The position numbers and the translations under genes are program-made. This document shows positions 17,483 through 27,307 of a stretch of 64,000 nucleotides of DNA, piece by piece. The DNA is from Povalibacter uvarum. GTDB taxonomy: Bacteria > Pseudomonadota > Gammaproteobacteria > Steroidobacterales > Steroidobacteraceae. Under the pieces are notes generated by a model that had not been told where the DNA came from, did not search any database, and saw nothing but the letters and a program-made list of their open reading frames with translations. Position 1 is the first letter of the stretch. The number at the start of each line of letters is the position of its first letter. Where the stretch lies: NCBI RefSeq assembly GCF_014202975.1, contig NZ_JACHHZ010000003.1, positions 186,001 to 250,000 of the forward strand. The letters run 5' to 3'.

Positions 17483-20400
17483 TTGTCCATCCACGTCGCG
17501 CTCCGCCACGTCACGCATTACCGATACGACCGGCGGGTGAATCTCGGCCCTCAGGTCATTCGCCTCAGGCCGGCCCCGCATTCGCGGACCCGGGTCCTGT
17601 CCTATTCGCTGCGCGTGACGCCCCAGGATCACTTCATCAACTGGCAGCAGGACCCCCAGTCCAACTACCTCGCGCGGCTGGTCTTCCCCGAGAAGACGAC
17701 GCAGTTCCGGATCGAGGTCGACCTGGTCGCCGAGATGGCCGTCTTCAATCCGTTCGATTTCTTCCTGGAGGAATCGGCTGAGCATTTCCCTTTCAAGTAC
17801 GACGCACTCGAACAGCGGGAGCTGGCGCCGTACCTGGTGCCGGCGCCGCTCACGCCGCTGCTTGCGGGCTATCTCGAATCCCTGAGCCCGGGAAATTCGA
17901 GCCGCGTGCGCACGATCGATTTCCTGGTCGGGCTGAATCAGCGTCTCGCCGGCGACGTGAAATACCTGATCCGTCTCGAGCCGGGCGTGCAGACGCCGGA
18001 GGAGACGCTGCGGAACGCTTCGGGATCGTGCCGCGATTCGGCGTGGCTGCTGGCGCAATTGCTGCGGCACATGGGGCTCGCGACGCGATTCGTTTCGGGC
18101 TACCTGATCCAGCTCGTCGCCGACGTGAAGTCGCTCGATGGACCGTCGGGCACCGCTGTCGATTTCACCGACCTGCATGCGTGGTGCGAGGTGTATCTGC
18201 CGGGCGCCGGATGGATTGGCCTCGATCCAACGTCGGGCCTGCTGGCGGGGGAGGGACACATTCCGCTCGCGTGCACGCCCGAGCCGTCCGCCGCAGCCCC
18301 GGTCACTGGTGCCGTCGATGAATCCGAAGTGGAGTTCTCGCATGAGATGAAAGTGACGCGCATCTGGGAAGCGCCGCGTGTCACGAAGCCGTATACGGAC
18401 GAGCAATGGACGCAAATCCAGAAGCTCGGCGATCGCGTCGATGCGGCGCTGCTCGCGCAGGATGTCCGATTGACGATGGGGGGCGAACCTACGTTCGTCA
18501 GCATCGATGATCCGGACGGACCCGAGTGGAACACGGCAGCGCTCGGCCCGACGAAGCGCAACCTGGCCGCGCAGCTCTTTCGCAAACTGAAGGCGAAGTA
18601 CGCCCCTTCCGGGCTCGCTCATTTCGGTCAAGGCAAGTGGTATCCGGGCGAGCAGCTTCCGCGCTGGTCGTTGAATTGCTTCTGGCGGCGCGACGGCGAG
18701 CCGGTCTGGTCCGATCCTGCGCTGTACGCGGATGAGTCCGTCGACTATCGCGCCGACGAAGTCAAAGCGCAGAGATTCCTTTCGGCGCTCGCACAGCGCC
18801 TCGGCGTTTCGACACGACATTTGTTCGCCGCTTACGAAGATGTCTTCTACTACCTGTGGCGCGAACGGCAGTTGCCGTCGAACGTGGATCCCTTCGATTC
18901 GAGACTGGAGGATCCGCTCGAACGAGCTCGTTTAGCGAAGATCTTCAGTCGCGGTCTCGACAAGGTGATCGGCCACGTCCTGCCGATCGCAAGGAGCTCG
19001 CAGGGCTGGCAATCCGGGCCCTGGTTCCTGCGCTCCGAGCGCTGTTATCTCGTGCCGGGGGATTCGCCGCTGGGGTATCGACTGCCGCGCGATTCTCAGC
19101 CCTGGGTGACTAGCGGCGAATACCCGTATCTTCATCCGCGCGATCCGAGCGTTCGTCAGCCCTCGCTGAGGAGGCATGCGGAGATTCGCCCGCAATTCGC
19201 TGACGTCTCCGACTCAGAACGCGAAGTGCACGAAGCACGCAAGCCGCAGCAAGGCGAATCGGCCTCATGGATCACGCGCACAGCAATGTGCGCGGAGCCG
19301 CGCAACGGTGTGCTCTATCTCTTCATGCCGCCACTCGCGCAGGTGGAGCACTACCTTGAACTCGTCAGTGCCATCGAGTCCGTCGCGCAGGCACAGACCA
19401 TGCCTGTCGTGCTCGAAGGTTATGAGCCGCCGCGCGATCCGCGCCTGAATTACTTCCGCGTGACGCCGGATCCCGGCGTGATCGAGGTCAACATTCATCC
19501 GTCTGCGACGTGGAAAGATCTCGTCGATCGCACGACACATCTCTACGAGAGTGCCCGCGACACTCGTCTGAGCACGGAGAAGTTCATGCTCGACGGCCGG
19601 CACACCGGGACGGGTGGCGGGAATCACTTCGTGCTCGGCGGCGAGACGATGCGCGATTCGCCGTTTCTGCGGCGCCCGGACCTGCTGCGCAGCCTGATCG
19701 CCTACTGGCACAACCACCCCGCGTTGTCGTATCTGTTCTCGGGTCTCTTCATCGGCCCGACGTCGCAGGCGCCGCGCGTCGACGAGGCGCGCAACGATTC
19801 GCTGTACGAACTCGAGCTGGCGTTCCGGCAGTTCCCGCAGTTGGGCTCCGACAGCCCGCCGTGGCTCGTCGATCGCCTGCTGCGAAATCTGTTGGTCGAC
19901 GTCACGGGTAATACGCACCGCGCCGAATTCTGCATCGACAAGCTCTACTCGCCCGACAGTTCGACAGGACGACTCGGCTTGCTTGAAATGCGTGCGTTCG
20001 AAATGCCGCCGCACGCGCAGATGAGCCTCGCCCAGCAACTGCTGCTGCGATCGTTGATCGCGAGGTTCTGGCAGACACCTTACGAGCCCTCCCGCCTCGC
20101 GCGCTGGGGCACGGAGTTGCACGATCGCTTCATGCTGCCGTACTTCGTGGAGCGCGATCTGCAGGATGTGCTCCAGGATCTCGGGTCTGCCGGCTACGCG
20201 TTCGAGCCGGAATGGTTCGCGCCGCATATGGAGTTTCGATTCCCCAAGATCGGCGACTACGCGACAGCAGGGGTTGATCTCGAGCTGCGCCATGCACTGG
20301 AGCCGTGGCACGTGATGGGCGAAGAGGGCGGAGCCGGTGGGGCCGTGCGCTATGTCGATTCGTCCGTCGAGCGCTTGCAGGTCAGGATCACCGGCCTCGC

Positions 20401-20779
20401 GCCCGATCGCTATGCGCTCGCTTGCAACGGCCGTCCCGTGGCCCTGCGGCCCACCGGGAAAGTGGGTGAGTTCGTCGCCGGCGTGCGCTACCGGGCCTGG
20501 CAGCCGCCTTCATCATTGCAACCGCTCATTGCTCCGCACGCCCCGCTGACATTCGATCTCATCGACACCTGGATGCAGCGTTCCATCGGCGGTTGTCGCT
20601 ATCACGTGGCGCATCCTGGCGGACGCAACTATTCGGTGTTCCCGGTGAACGCGTTCGAGGCGGAGAGCCGTCGACTCGCCCGCTTCTTCAGGATGGGTCA
20701 TACGCAGGGGCAGGTCTCAATGCCGCCGCAGGGTTCAGTAGAGGAACTGTCCTTCACGACGGACCTGAGGCGCGGATAA
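17483..20779 (+). CDS. Transglutaminase-like/DUF2126 protein
   Basis: The likely start is TTG at 17483, with GAGGT 6 bases upstream; it gives MSIHVALRHVTHYRYDR, the usual opening of this family. Residues 1-300 hold an N-terminal beta domain and a transglutaminase core: Cys183 in GSCRDSAW, HAW near 233 and a DPTSG aspartate. The remaining 800 residues are the DUF2126 region, with MGGEPTFVS near 332 and a late TGTGGGNHFVLGG segment. Such proteins accompany circularly permuted ATP-grasp and alpha-E proteins and are proposed to take part in peptide ligation or cleavage, though substrates are not known. Confidence 0.9.
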   Translation: MSIHVALRHVTHYRYDRRVNLGPQVIRLRPAPHSRTRVLSYSLRVTPQDHFINWQQDPQSNYLARLVFPEKTTQFRIEVDLVAEMAVFNPFDFFLEESAEHFPFKYDALEQRELAPYLVPAPLTPLLAGYLESLSPGNSSRVRTIDFLVGLNQRLAGDVKYLIRLEPGVQTPEETLRNASGSCRDSAWLLAQLLRHMGLATRFVSGYLIQLVADVKSLDGPSGTAVDFTDLHAWCEVYLPGAGWIGLDPTSGLLAGEGHIPLACTPEPSAAAPVTGAVDESEVEFSHEMKVTRIWEAPRVTKPYTDEQWTQIQKLGDRVDAALLAQDVRLTMGGEPTFVSIDDPDGPEWNTAALGPTKRNLAAQLFRKLKAKYAPSGLAHFGQGKWYPGEQLPRWSLNCFWRRDGEPVWSDPALYADESVDYRADEVKAQRFLSALAQRLGVSTRHLFAAYEDVFYYLWRERQLPSNVDPFDSRLEDPLERARLAKIFSRGLDKVIGHVLPIARSSQGWQSGPWFLRSERCYLVPGDSPLGYRLPRDSQPWVTSGEYPYLHPRDPSVRQPSLRRHAEIRPQFADVSDSEREVHEARKPQQGESASWITRTAMCAEPRNGVLYLFMPPLAQVEHYLELVSAIESVAQAQTMPVVLEGYEPPRDPRLNYFRVTPDPGVIEVNIHPSATWKDLVDRTTHLYESARDTRLSTEKFMLDGRHTGTGGGNHFVLGGETMRDSPFLRRPDLLRSLIAYWHNHPALSYLFSGLFIGPTSQAPRVDEARNDSLYELELAFRQFPQLGSDSPPWLVDRLLRNLLVDVTGNTHRAEFCIDKLYSPDSSTGRLGLLEMRAFEMPPHAQMSLAQQLLLRSLIARFWQTPYEPSRLARWGTELHDRFMLPYFVERDLQDVLQDLGSAGYAFEPEWFAPHMEFRFPKIGDYATAGVDLELRHALEPWHVMGEEGGAGGAVRYVDSSVERLQVRITGLAPDRYALACNGRPVALRPTGKVGEFVAGVRYRAWQPPSSLQPLIAPHAPLTFDLIDTWMQRSIGGCRYHVAHPGGRNYSVFPVNAFEAESRRLARFFRMGHTQGQVSMPPQGSVEELSFTTDLRRG

Positions 20780-20793
20780 TGTAACCTCCGCCC

Positions 20794-23217
20794 ATGCCGT
20801 CCGCCTCCCTCATCGCCCCCTACACCCCGGACGCAACTCGCTATGACGAGTTGCTGAACTCCGACGGGTCGGTGCGAGCTCACTGGCGGCCGCTGATCGA
20901 GCGGCTCGACGCCTCCACACCGGATGCGTTGCGACGGGGAGTGGAGCTGGCACGCAGGCTCATCGTCGAGAACGGCGTTACGTACAACGTCTACGCCGAT
21001 CCGCAGGGACGGGATCGCCCGTGGCAGCTCGATACATTGCCGCTGATCCTGCCGGCCGAGGAATGGCAGGTCATCGCCGCCGGTGTCGCTCAACGTGCCC
21101 GGCTGCTTGATTCTTTACTGGCGGACCTCTACGGCCCACAGCGTTTGCTCGCTGAAGGCATCGTGCCGCCGGAGATCGTCTTCGGGCATCCGAATTTTCT
21201 CTGGCCGTGCCGCGGGCTGAATCCTGCCGGCGGCCGGTGGTTGCAGGTCTATGCCGCCGACCTTGCGCGTGCACCGAATGGACAGTGGTGGATACTCGGC
21301 GATCGCACGCAAACGCCGTCAGGTCCGGGCTATGCGCTCGAGAATCGACGCATCGTCTCGCGCGTCTTTCCCCAACTCATCGACGACCTGCGAGTGCGTT
21401 CGGCATCGCCGTTCTTCGCGGCGCTGCGTGAGCAGATGCTCAGCCAGGTCGAGGACGATGAATCGCCGCTCGCAGTCGTGCTGACGCCGGGTCCTTTCAA
21501 CGAGACGTACTTCGAGCACGCGTATCTGGCGCGTCAACTGGGTTTCGCTCTCGTCGAAGGCGCGGACCTGACAGTTCGTGGCGATACGCTCTATCTCAAG
21601 ACATTCGCCGGCCTGCGTCGCGTGCATGCCGTGCTGCGTCGACTGGATGACGATTTCTGCGATCCCGCCGAGCTGCGTTCCGACTCGGCGCTCGGCGTGC
21701 CGGGCCTGCTGCAAGTCGTGCGCAAGGGGCGAGTCGTACTGGCCAACCCGCTCGGCAGTGGCGTCCTCGAATCGGCGAGCTGGCTGGGATTCCTGCCGCC
21801 GATCGCCGACTGGCTCAACAGCGAATCGCTGGCACTGCCGTCCGTCGCGACCTGGTGGTGCGGCGAACGTCCGGCGCTCGAGCACGTCATAACGAATCTC
21901 GAGAAGCTCGTGATCAAGCCGGTGTTCCCGAATCAGAAATTCGAACCCGTCTTCGGCAGCTCGCTCGATCGCAAGGCAAAGGCCGCGGTCGTCGAGCGAT
22001 TGCGGGCACGACCTTATGCCTACGTCGCACAGGAACGCGTGTCGCTGTCGCAGTCACCGGTATGGGGGGCATCTGGGGTCACGGGACGGGCGTTGGCGAT
22101 CCGCGTCTATGCGGTCGCGACACCGAACGGCTTTCAAGTCATGCCCGGCGGCCTTGCACGCATCGCGGGCGACAGCGCGGCCGATGTTGTTTCGAATCAG
22201 CGCGGCGGCGGCAGCAAGGATGTCTGGGTCATCGCGGCGGACGACGCGGCCGAAGAGATCGATACAGTGGCGGGCCGGCGGCGACAGCGCAGCGAAGACC
22301 TTCCATCACGACTGGTCGAGAACCTGTTCTGGATGGGCCGCTACGCAATCCGCTGCGACGACAAAGCGCGGTTGGCGCGGGCGACGCTTGCACTCGACAC
22401 GCGATCCGACGCGTGGAAGCACGCGATGAACAGTTGCGCGCAGTTCGGTGTGCTGGCGGAAAAGCTGGATCTCCCGGCGAGTCTTTTCGACGTCGGCAAT
22501 GCGAACGGGCTCGCGGCTGACCTTCGTCGTCTCGAATGGTCCGCGACTCAGGCACGCAGTCGCCTGTCCGCCGAGCACTGGCGGGCGATCGGCGTGCTGC
22601 AGCGTCAGTATCACGAGTCCGTATCGAGTCGCAGCGATGCCCGTGAAGCGCTCGACCGGCTCGTGCTCTCGCTCTCGGGGCTTGCGGGCTTCGCGCTCGA
22701 TGACATGACCCAGGATGACGGCTGGCGAATGCTGCTGCTGGGTAGGCGACTCGAACGCGTTCAGTTCCTGGCGACGCTGTTGGGGATGCGCCTTTCGGTG
22801 GCCACGGCTCCGTCGCGGAGCGAGCTCGAATGGTGGCTGGACATCGTCGGCAGTACGGTTGCGTATCGCACGCGAAATCTCGATCGGCCTCGCGTTGCAC
22901 CCGTGCTGCACCTGCTGATCCGGGATGTGCAGAATCCGCGCGGCATCGGTTTCCAGTGCGAGAAGATCCGGTTCATTCTCGAACAGCTTCGCGCCGGTGA
23001 CGCAACCTTCGATGACTCCTTCGAGCGGGCAGCCGCGGATCTCGATGAGACGGACTTCGGCGTGCTCGAGGGAGTCGGCTACACCGCAGCGGGCGCACGG
23101 CAGGCTTTCGCACAGCGACTCATCGCGCTCGCTGACGCGGCAACCCAGTTGTCGGATCGATTGTCGATGCGACATTTCTCGCATACCGAAGGCGACCTGC
23201 AGGTCGTGGCCGCATGA
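20794..23217 (+). CDS. Circularly permuted ATP-grasp fused to alpha-E domain
   Basis: An 807-residue fusion. Residues about 60-480 form the circularly permuted type 2 ATP-grasp domain, with ENGVTYNVYAD near 60, FLWPCRGLNP, and the LVIKPVF and YVAQERVSLSQSP segments. From about 500 the alpha-E domain begins at LPSRLVENLFWMGRYAIR. These domains are often encoded by separate adjacent genes; here they are one polypeptide. ATP-grasp enzymes make amide bonds using ATP, and alpha-E is a helical partner of unknown role. The gene lies 14 bases after the DUF2126 gene and overlaps the next start by 4 bases. Confidence 0.9.
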   Translation: MPSASLIAPYTPDATRYDELLNSDGSVRAHWRPLIERLDASTPDALRRGVELARRLIVENGVTYNVYADPQGRDRPWQLDTLPLILPAEEWQVIAAGVAQRARLLDSLLADLYGPQRLLAEGIVPPEIVFGHPNFLWPCRGLNPAGGRWLQVYAADLARAPNGQWWILGDRTQTPSGPGYALENRRIVSRVFPQLIDDLRVRSASPFFAALREQMLSQVEDDESPLAVVLTPGPFNETYFEHAYLARQLGFALVEGADLTVRGDTLYLKTFAGLRRVHAVLRRLDDDFCDPAELRSDSALGVPGLLQVVRKGRVVLANPLGSGVLESASWLGFLPPIADWLNSESLALPSVATWWCGERPALEHVITNLEKLVIKPVFPNQKFEPVFGSSLDRKAKAAVVERLRARPYAYVAQERVSLSQSPVWGASGVTGRALAIRVYAVATPNGFQVMPGGLARIAGDSAADVVSNQRGGGSKDVWVIAADDAAEEIDTVAGRRRQRSEDLPSRLVENLFWMGRYAIRCDDKARLARATLALDTRSDAWKHAMNSCAQFGVLAEKLDLPASLFDVGNANGLAADLRRLEWSATQARSRLSAEHWRAIGVLQRQYHESVSSRSDAREALDRLVLSLSGLAGFALDDMTQDDGWRMLLLGRRLERVQFLATLLGMRLSVATAPSRSELEWWLDIVGSTVAYRTRNLDRPRVAPVLHLLIRDVQNPRGIGFQCEKIRFILEQLRAGDATFDDSFERAAADLDETDFGVLEGVGYTAAGARQAFAQRLIALADAATQLSDRLSMRHFSHTEGDLQVVAA

Positions 23218-24122
23218 GCACGGTCGCCTATCGCGTCACTCATCAGACCGTCTACGCGTACAGCGGCGACGTCGTGCATTCGCATCAGCTGCTGCATCTC
23301 GCACCGCGAGAGACTGAGCGCCAGACATGTGTGGCGCACACGATCAGCATCGACCCGCCGCCGACACACTCGGCCGTCGATGTCGATAGTTTCGGCAATC
23401 CCATCACGAGGCTCGAGTTCGACCGCCCGCACCAGCGGCTCGATGTGACGACGGAAATGTCGGTGGAAGTGCGCGGCAACGCGGACCGCGTCCTGAAAAG
23501 CGAACCGTGGGAGCGGGTACGTACGCAATTGATGTACTCCGGGCGCCCGCCGGGTGCCGAGCGACTGGAAGCCATGCGGTACCGCGCCGAATCCCCGCAC
23601 GTGCGTATCAAGCAGTTGTTCACCGACTACGCTGCCGGGTGTTTTCCCGCAGGCCGGTCCGTCATCGATTGCGCCGACAGCCTGATGCACAAACTGCACG
23701 ACGAGATGACTTACGCGCCGGGAGAAACCAGCGTATCGACGTCGTTGCTCGAAGTGCTCGACAAGAAGCGCGGCGTCTGCCAGGACTACGCGCACCTCAT
23801 GATTGCGTGCTTGCGTTCGAGAGGGCTCGCGGCGCGGTACGTGAGCGGCTATCTGCGGACTGTGCCTCCGGCGGGCCAGAAGGCGCTCGTTGGAGCCGAC
23901 GCCTCTCATGCCTGGGTTTCAGTCTGGTGCCCGCTCGCGGGCTGGGTCGAGTTCGATCCGACCAACGGTGTGCGCGCCGACAAGGATCACATTACCGTGG
24001 CATGGGGTCGTGATTTTTCGGATGTGTCTCCGTTGCGCGGTGTCATCGTCGGCGGTGGCCAGCACCAGCTCTCCGTGCGCGTCACCGTGACCCCACTGGA
24101 CGGTCCAATGACGGCGGAATAA
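23214..24122 (+). CDS. Transglutaminase family protein
   Basis: A 302-residue protein with an N-terminal beta domain (VAYRVTHQTVYAYSGDV) and a transglutaminase-like core. The catalytic triad is visible: Cys189 in GVCQDYAHL, His in SHAWVSV near 225 and Asp in FDPTNG near 243. There is no signal peptide, so it probably acts in the cytosol as a protease, amidase or ligase partner of the two genes before it. The ATGA overlap with the ATP-grasp gene shows it is the third gene of one operon. Confidence 0.9.
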   Translation: MSTVAYRVTHQTVYAYSGDVVHSHQLLHLAPRETERQTCVAHTISIDPPPTHSAVDVDSFGNPITRLEFDRPHQRLDVTTEMSVEVRGNADRVLKSEPWERVRTQLMYSGRPPGAERLEAMRYRAESPHVRIKQLFTDYAAGCFPAGRSVIDCADSLMHKLHDEMTYAPGETSVSTSLLEVLDKKRGVCQDYAHLMIACLRSRGLAARYVSGYLRTVPPAGQKALVGADASHAWVSVWCPLAGWVEFDPTNGVRADKDHITVAWGRDFSDVSPLRGVIVGGGQHQLSVRVTVTPLDGPMTAE

Positions 24123-24177
24123 GAGTGATTCCTCAGGTCCCATTTATCGAGGGGATCCTGCTTGGTACAAAGTCACC

Positions 24178-24954
24178 ATGACTTCCCGAATGCCCACGGT
24201 GTTCATCGGGCACGGCAGCCCCATGAATGCGGTCGAACTCAACACGCATACCAGCGCGTGGCGTGCTCTGGGTGAATCATTGCCGAAACCCAAAGCGATC
24301 CTCGCGATTTCGGCGCACTGGTACGCGAACGGCACTGCGGTGACTGCAATGACGCAGCCGCGCACCATTCATGATTTCTACGGCTTCCCATCCGAGCTGT
24401 TCGCGCAACGCTATGCCGCCCCAGGAAGTCCGGCGCTGGCGTCGCGTGTCCAGGAATTGCTGGGGCCAGTGCCGGTGGCAGCGGATCAGCAGTGGGGCCT
24501 CGATCACGGCACCTGGTCTGTCCTGACTCACGTCTATCCCCAGGCGGATATTCCCGTCGTCCAGTTGAGCATCGACGCGACCCTGTCGAACGCCGCTCAC
24601 TACGAGCTCGGTGCGCAGCTCGCTGCATTGCGTGACGAAGGCGTGCTCATCTTCGGCAGCGGCAATGTCGTGCACAACCTGCGGCGGATTCAGTGGAATC
24701 CGTCCGCGGCTGGATGGCCGTGGGCGACGACGTTCAATGACGGAATCCGGGAGGCGCTGGCCCGTGGCGACCACCAGTTCGCAATCGACTACGAGCAACT
24801 CGGTGAGGACGCCCGACTGGCAGTACCGACACCAGAGCACTACCTGCCGCTGCTCTACGTTCTGGGCGCCGGCGGCGCGCAAAGCGAAGTTTCTTTCCCG
24901 ACCGATGGCATTGAGCTCGGCTCTATCAGTATGCTCACCGTCCTTTGTTCGTGA
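24178..24954 (+). CDS. DODA-type extradiol ring-opening dioxygenase (LigB superfamily)
   Basis: The 258-residue product has the zinc-ligand motifs of the 4,5-DOPA dioxygenase/YgiD group: GHGSPMNA near 12, SAHWY near 45 and LDHGTWSVL near 110. A FGSGNVVHNL segment near 160 is also typical. Family enzymes open catechol-type rings at the extradiol position; the physiological substrate is rarely known. It stands 55 bases after the transglutaminase operon with its own gap, and 11 bases before the MBL gene. Confidence 0.9.
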   Translation: MTSRMPTVFIGHGSPMNAVELNTHTSAWRALGESLPKPKAILAISAHWYANGTAVTAMTQPRTIHDFYGFPSELFAQRYAAPGSPALASRVQELLGPVPVAADQQWGLDHGTWSVLTHVYPQADIPVVQLSIDATLSNAAHYELGAQLAALRDEGVLIFGSGNVVHNLRRIQWNPSAAGWPWATTFNDGIREALARGDHQFAIDYEQLGEDARLAVPTPEHYLPLLYVLGAGGAQSEVSFPTDGIELGSISMLTVLCS

Positions 24955-24965
24955 CGGTGTGAGTT

Positions 24966-25799
24966 ATGGTTTCGCTCGTGTCGGGGCAGCTCGACGTGAT
25001 CGCCCCCGGGGTTCGCAGGCTCGTCGCCAATAACCCGAGCTTCATGACCGGGCCGGGCACCAACACCTATCTGCTCGGGCGAGAGCGCTTCCTGGTCGTC
25101 GATCCGGGCCCCGCGGATCGAGCTCACATCGAAAGAATCCTCGCTGAAACCGGACGCAGCATTGCAGCCGTTCTGGTCACGCATACGCATCGCGATCATT
25201 CGCCGGGCGCGATGGCGCTTGCCGAGGCGACGGGCGCCGAACTGCTCGGTCGCTCGCCGCCCGATGACGGCCGGCAGGACACCACGTTCACGCCGACACG
25301 CACGCTCGACGATGGCGCCGAGATCGACGTCGATGGCCTTCGCGTCCGTGCGATGCACACGCCGGGTCACGCGTCGAACCACCTTTGTTTCCTGCTCGAC
25401 GAAACCGGCCTGCTGTTCACCGGCGATCATCTGATGCAGGGCTCGACGGTCGTGATCGCTCCGCCGGATGGCGACATGGGCCAGTACCTGCGATCGCTGC
25501 GTCGCTTGCAGCGCGAGCCGGTGACGCGGCTTGCGCCCGGTCACGGATCGACGATCGAAGATGCACAGGCCGAGATCGCACGCATCATCGCGCATCGACT
25601 GGCGCGAGAAGCAAAGGTCTATAGTCGATTGTCCGATGCGCCTCGCTCATCGATCGATACGCTCGTCGCGAACGTGTACGACGACGTCGATCCTCGGCTG
25701 CACCAGCTCGCTAGCTCTTCTCTGCTCGCGCATCTGCTGAAGCTGGAAGAAGACGGCCGCGTGAGAAGGGAAGGCGATACCTGGACGGCCGGGGCATGA
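24966..25799 (+). CDS. MBL-fold metallo-hydrolase (LACTB2-like)
   Basis: A 277-residue metallo-beta-lactamase-fold hydrolase. The metal motif THTHRDHSPG is at about 76-85, followed by HTPGHASNHL near 137 and TGDHLM near 155. The opening NNPSFMTGPGTNTYLLG resembles the LACTB2 group, and the C-terminal winged-helix-like tail (about 215-277) fits that group as well. LACTB2 relatives are nucleases or hydrolases; the substrate here is unknown. The stop overlaps the start of the next gene as ATGA. Confidence 0.85.
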   Translation: MVSLVSGQLDVIAPGVRRLVANNPSFMTGPGTNTYLLGRERFLVVDPGPADRAHIERILAETGRSIAAVLVTHTHRDHSPGAMALAEATGAELLGRSPPDDGRQDTTFTPTRTLDDGAEIDVDGLRVRAMHTPGHASNHLCFLLDETGLLFTGDHLMQGSTVVIAPPDGDMGQYLRSLRRLQREPVTRLAPGHGSTIEDAQAEIARIIAHRLAREAKVYSRLSDAPRSSIDTLVANVYDDVDPRLHQLASSSLLAHLLKLEEDGRVRREGDTWTAGA

Positions 25800-27307
25800 A
25801 GCGCCGCCGGCGCGGCGGCTCGCGGATTGCAAAGAATGATTCCCTGCCGCTGATCGAGCTGCGTCAGTGTTCGCTGGTGCTCGACGATCACGTCGTCCTC
25901 GACGATGTGAGCTTCGCGCTACGGCGCGGTGAGCGCTGGGCGTTGCTCGGGCCGAATGGCTCGGGCAAGTCGATGCTGCTCAAGATGCTTCGCGGCGATA
26001 TCTGGCCGACGCCGACCGGCGCAGAGGAACGCATCTATCGTCTCGGCGGTGAGACGAGTCGCCAGCCTGCCGGGATGAAGGAACACATTGCGTACGTAGG
26101 GCCTGAGCGGCAGGACAAGTACGTTCGGTACGACTGGAATCTCACCGTCACGCAAGTCGTGACCACCGGGCTTTTCGACGAAGACATTCCGCTCACGCGG
26201 CCGACGGCCAGTCAGCGCGGCAAAGTGGATCGCGTTCTGCGGCGCTTCGGTGTGTGGGGCCTGCGCAATCGACACATTCTTTCGCTGTCGTACGGGCAGC
26301 GCCGTCTCACGCTCGTTGCGCGTGCGTTCGCGTCGCCGGCGCGCGTGCTGCTGCTCGATGAAGTCTTCAACGGACTCGACGTTCGAGCGAAGAAAAAGCT
26401 GCGTCGTGCGCTCGAACAGCCCCGCGATGGCCATGACTGGGTCATTACCTCGCATCGCCCGGAAGAGTTGCCGAAGAACGTGACGCATCTGGCGCGAATT
26501 GCGGGCGGCAAGATCGTCTCGACTGGAGCGACGAAGCATCACTCGCAGAGGCCATCCTCGCCGGCGACACGCAGAAGCGCCGGAAGGCGAGCGGCGTCTG
26601 CGAAGGTGCGGCCCGACCGCGAAGGGCCGTGGCTCGTCCGCATCCGCAATGCGAAGCTTTTTCGCGACTACCGCCCGGTCATCCGCGATCTGAACTGGAC
26701 GTTGCACCGCGGCGAGAACTGGGCAGTGCTCGGCGCGAACGGTTCGGGCAAGTCGACGCTGCTGAACCTGATCTACGGCGACTTGCATCCCGCGCTAGGC
26801 GGCACGATCGAACGCGATCGCATGCCGCGAGGCACGCGCATCGAACAATGGAAGCAGCGGGTGGGTTGGGTGTCGCCGGAACTGCAGGCGAATTACTTCG
26901 CGGCGAGGTCGATCGAGGAAATCGTCATTTCGGGGCGCTATTCCAGCATCGGCCTGAACGAGGCTGCGACACGCGCCGATCATGCCGCTGCCTCACGATG
27001 GCTGAAGTACTTCGGCATCGAACGATTGCGTTCGCGCGGCCCGCGCCAGGTTTCCTACGGACAGATGCGGCTGGCTTTGTTTGCGCGCGCGATGATCGGC
27101 GAGCCGGAGATGTTGCTCCTCGATGAACCGTGCACGGGGTTGGACGGCGACGTTCGTGAGCACGTGCTCGAACTGATCCAGCGTGTCGCGGAGTCAGGAA
27201 CGCAGATCGTCATGGCCGTGCACGATGCGAATGACATCGTGCCGGCCGTGAATCATGTGCTGAAGATCGGCAAAGGCGGGAAGACGGAGCAATCGCTCAG
27301 ACTTTGA
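25796..27307 (+). CDS. Tandem ABC ATPase, ModF-like
   Basis: One 503-residue chain carries two ABC ATPase domains and no membrane segment. The first has Walker A GPNGSGKS near 53, signature SLSYGQRR and LLLDEVFNG. The second has GANGSGKS near 322, signature QVSYGQMR and LLLDEPCTG. A basic linker separates them. This layout matches ModF/PhrA-type proteins, found near molybdate transport genes in Escherichia coli but without known transport partners here. Its role could be regulatory or linked to DNA or ribosomes. The 3' end overlaps the convergent phzF-like gene by 11 bases. Confidence 0.85.
   Translation: MKRRRRGGSRIAKNDSLPLIELRQCSLVLDDHVVLDDVSFALRRGERWALLGPNGSGKSMLLKMLRGDIWPTPTGAEERIYRLGGETSRQPAGMKEHIAYVGPERQDKYVRYDWNLTVTQVVTTGLFDEDIPLTRPTASQRGKVDRVLRRFGVWGLRNRHILSLSYGQRRLTLVARAFASPARVLLLDEVFNGLDVRAKKKLRRALEQPRDGHDWVITSHRPEELPKNVTHLARIAGGKIVSTGATKHHSQRPSSPATRRSAGRRAASAKVRPDREGPWLVRIRNAKLFRDYRPVIRDLNWTLHRGENWAVLGANGSGKSTLLNLIYGDLHPALGGTIERDRMPRGTRIEQWKQRVGWVSPELQANYFAARSIEEIVISGRYSSIGLNEAATRADHAAASRWLKYFGIERLRSRGPRQVSYGQMRLALFARAMIGEPEMLLLDEPCTGLDGDVREHVLELIQRVAESGTQIVMAVHDANDIVPAVNHVLKIGKGGKTEQSLRL

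Noticed and set aside
17378-18820. 480-codon minus-strand frame opposite the DUF2126 gene
   Set aside because: No recognisable protein features; the opposite strand has an intact transglutaminase core.
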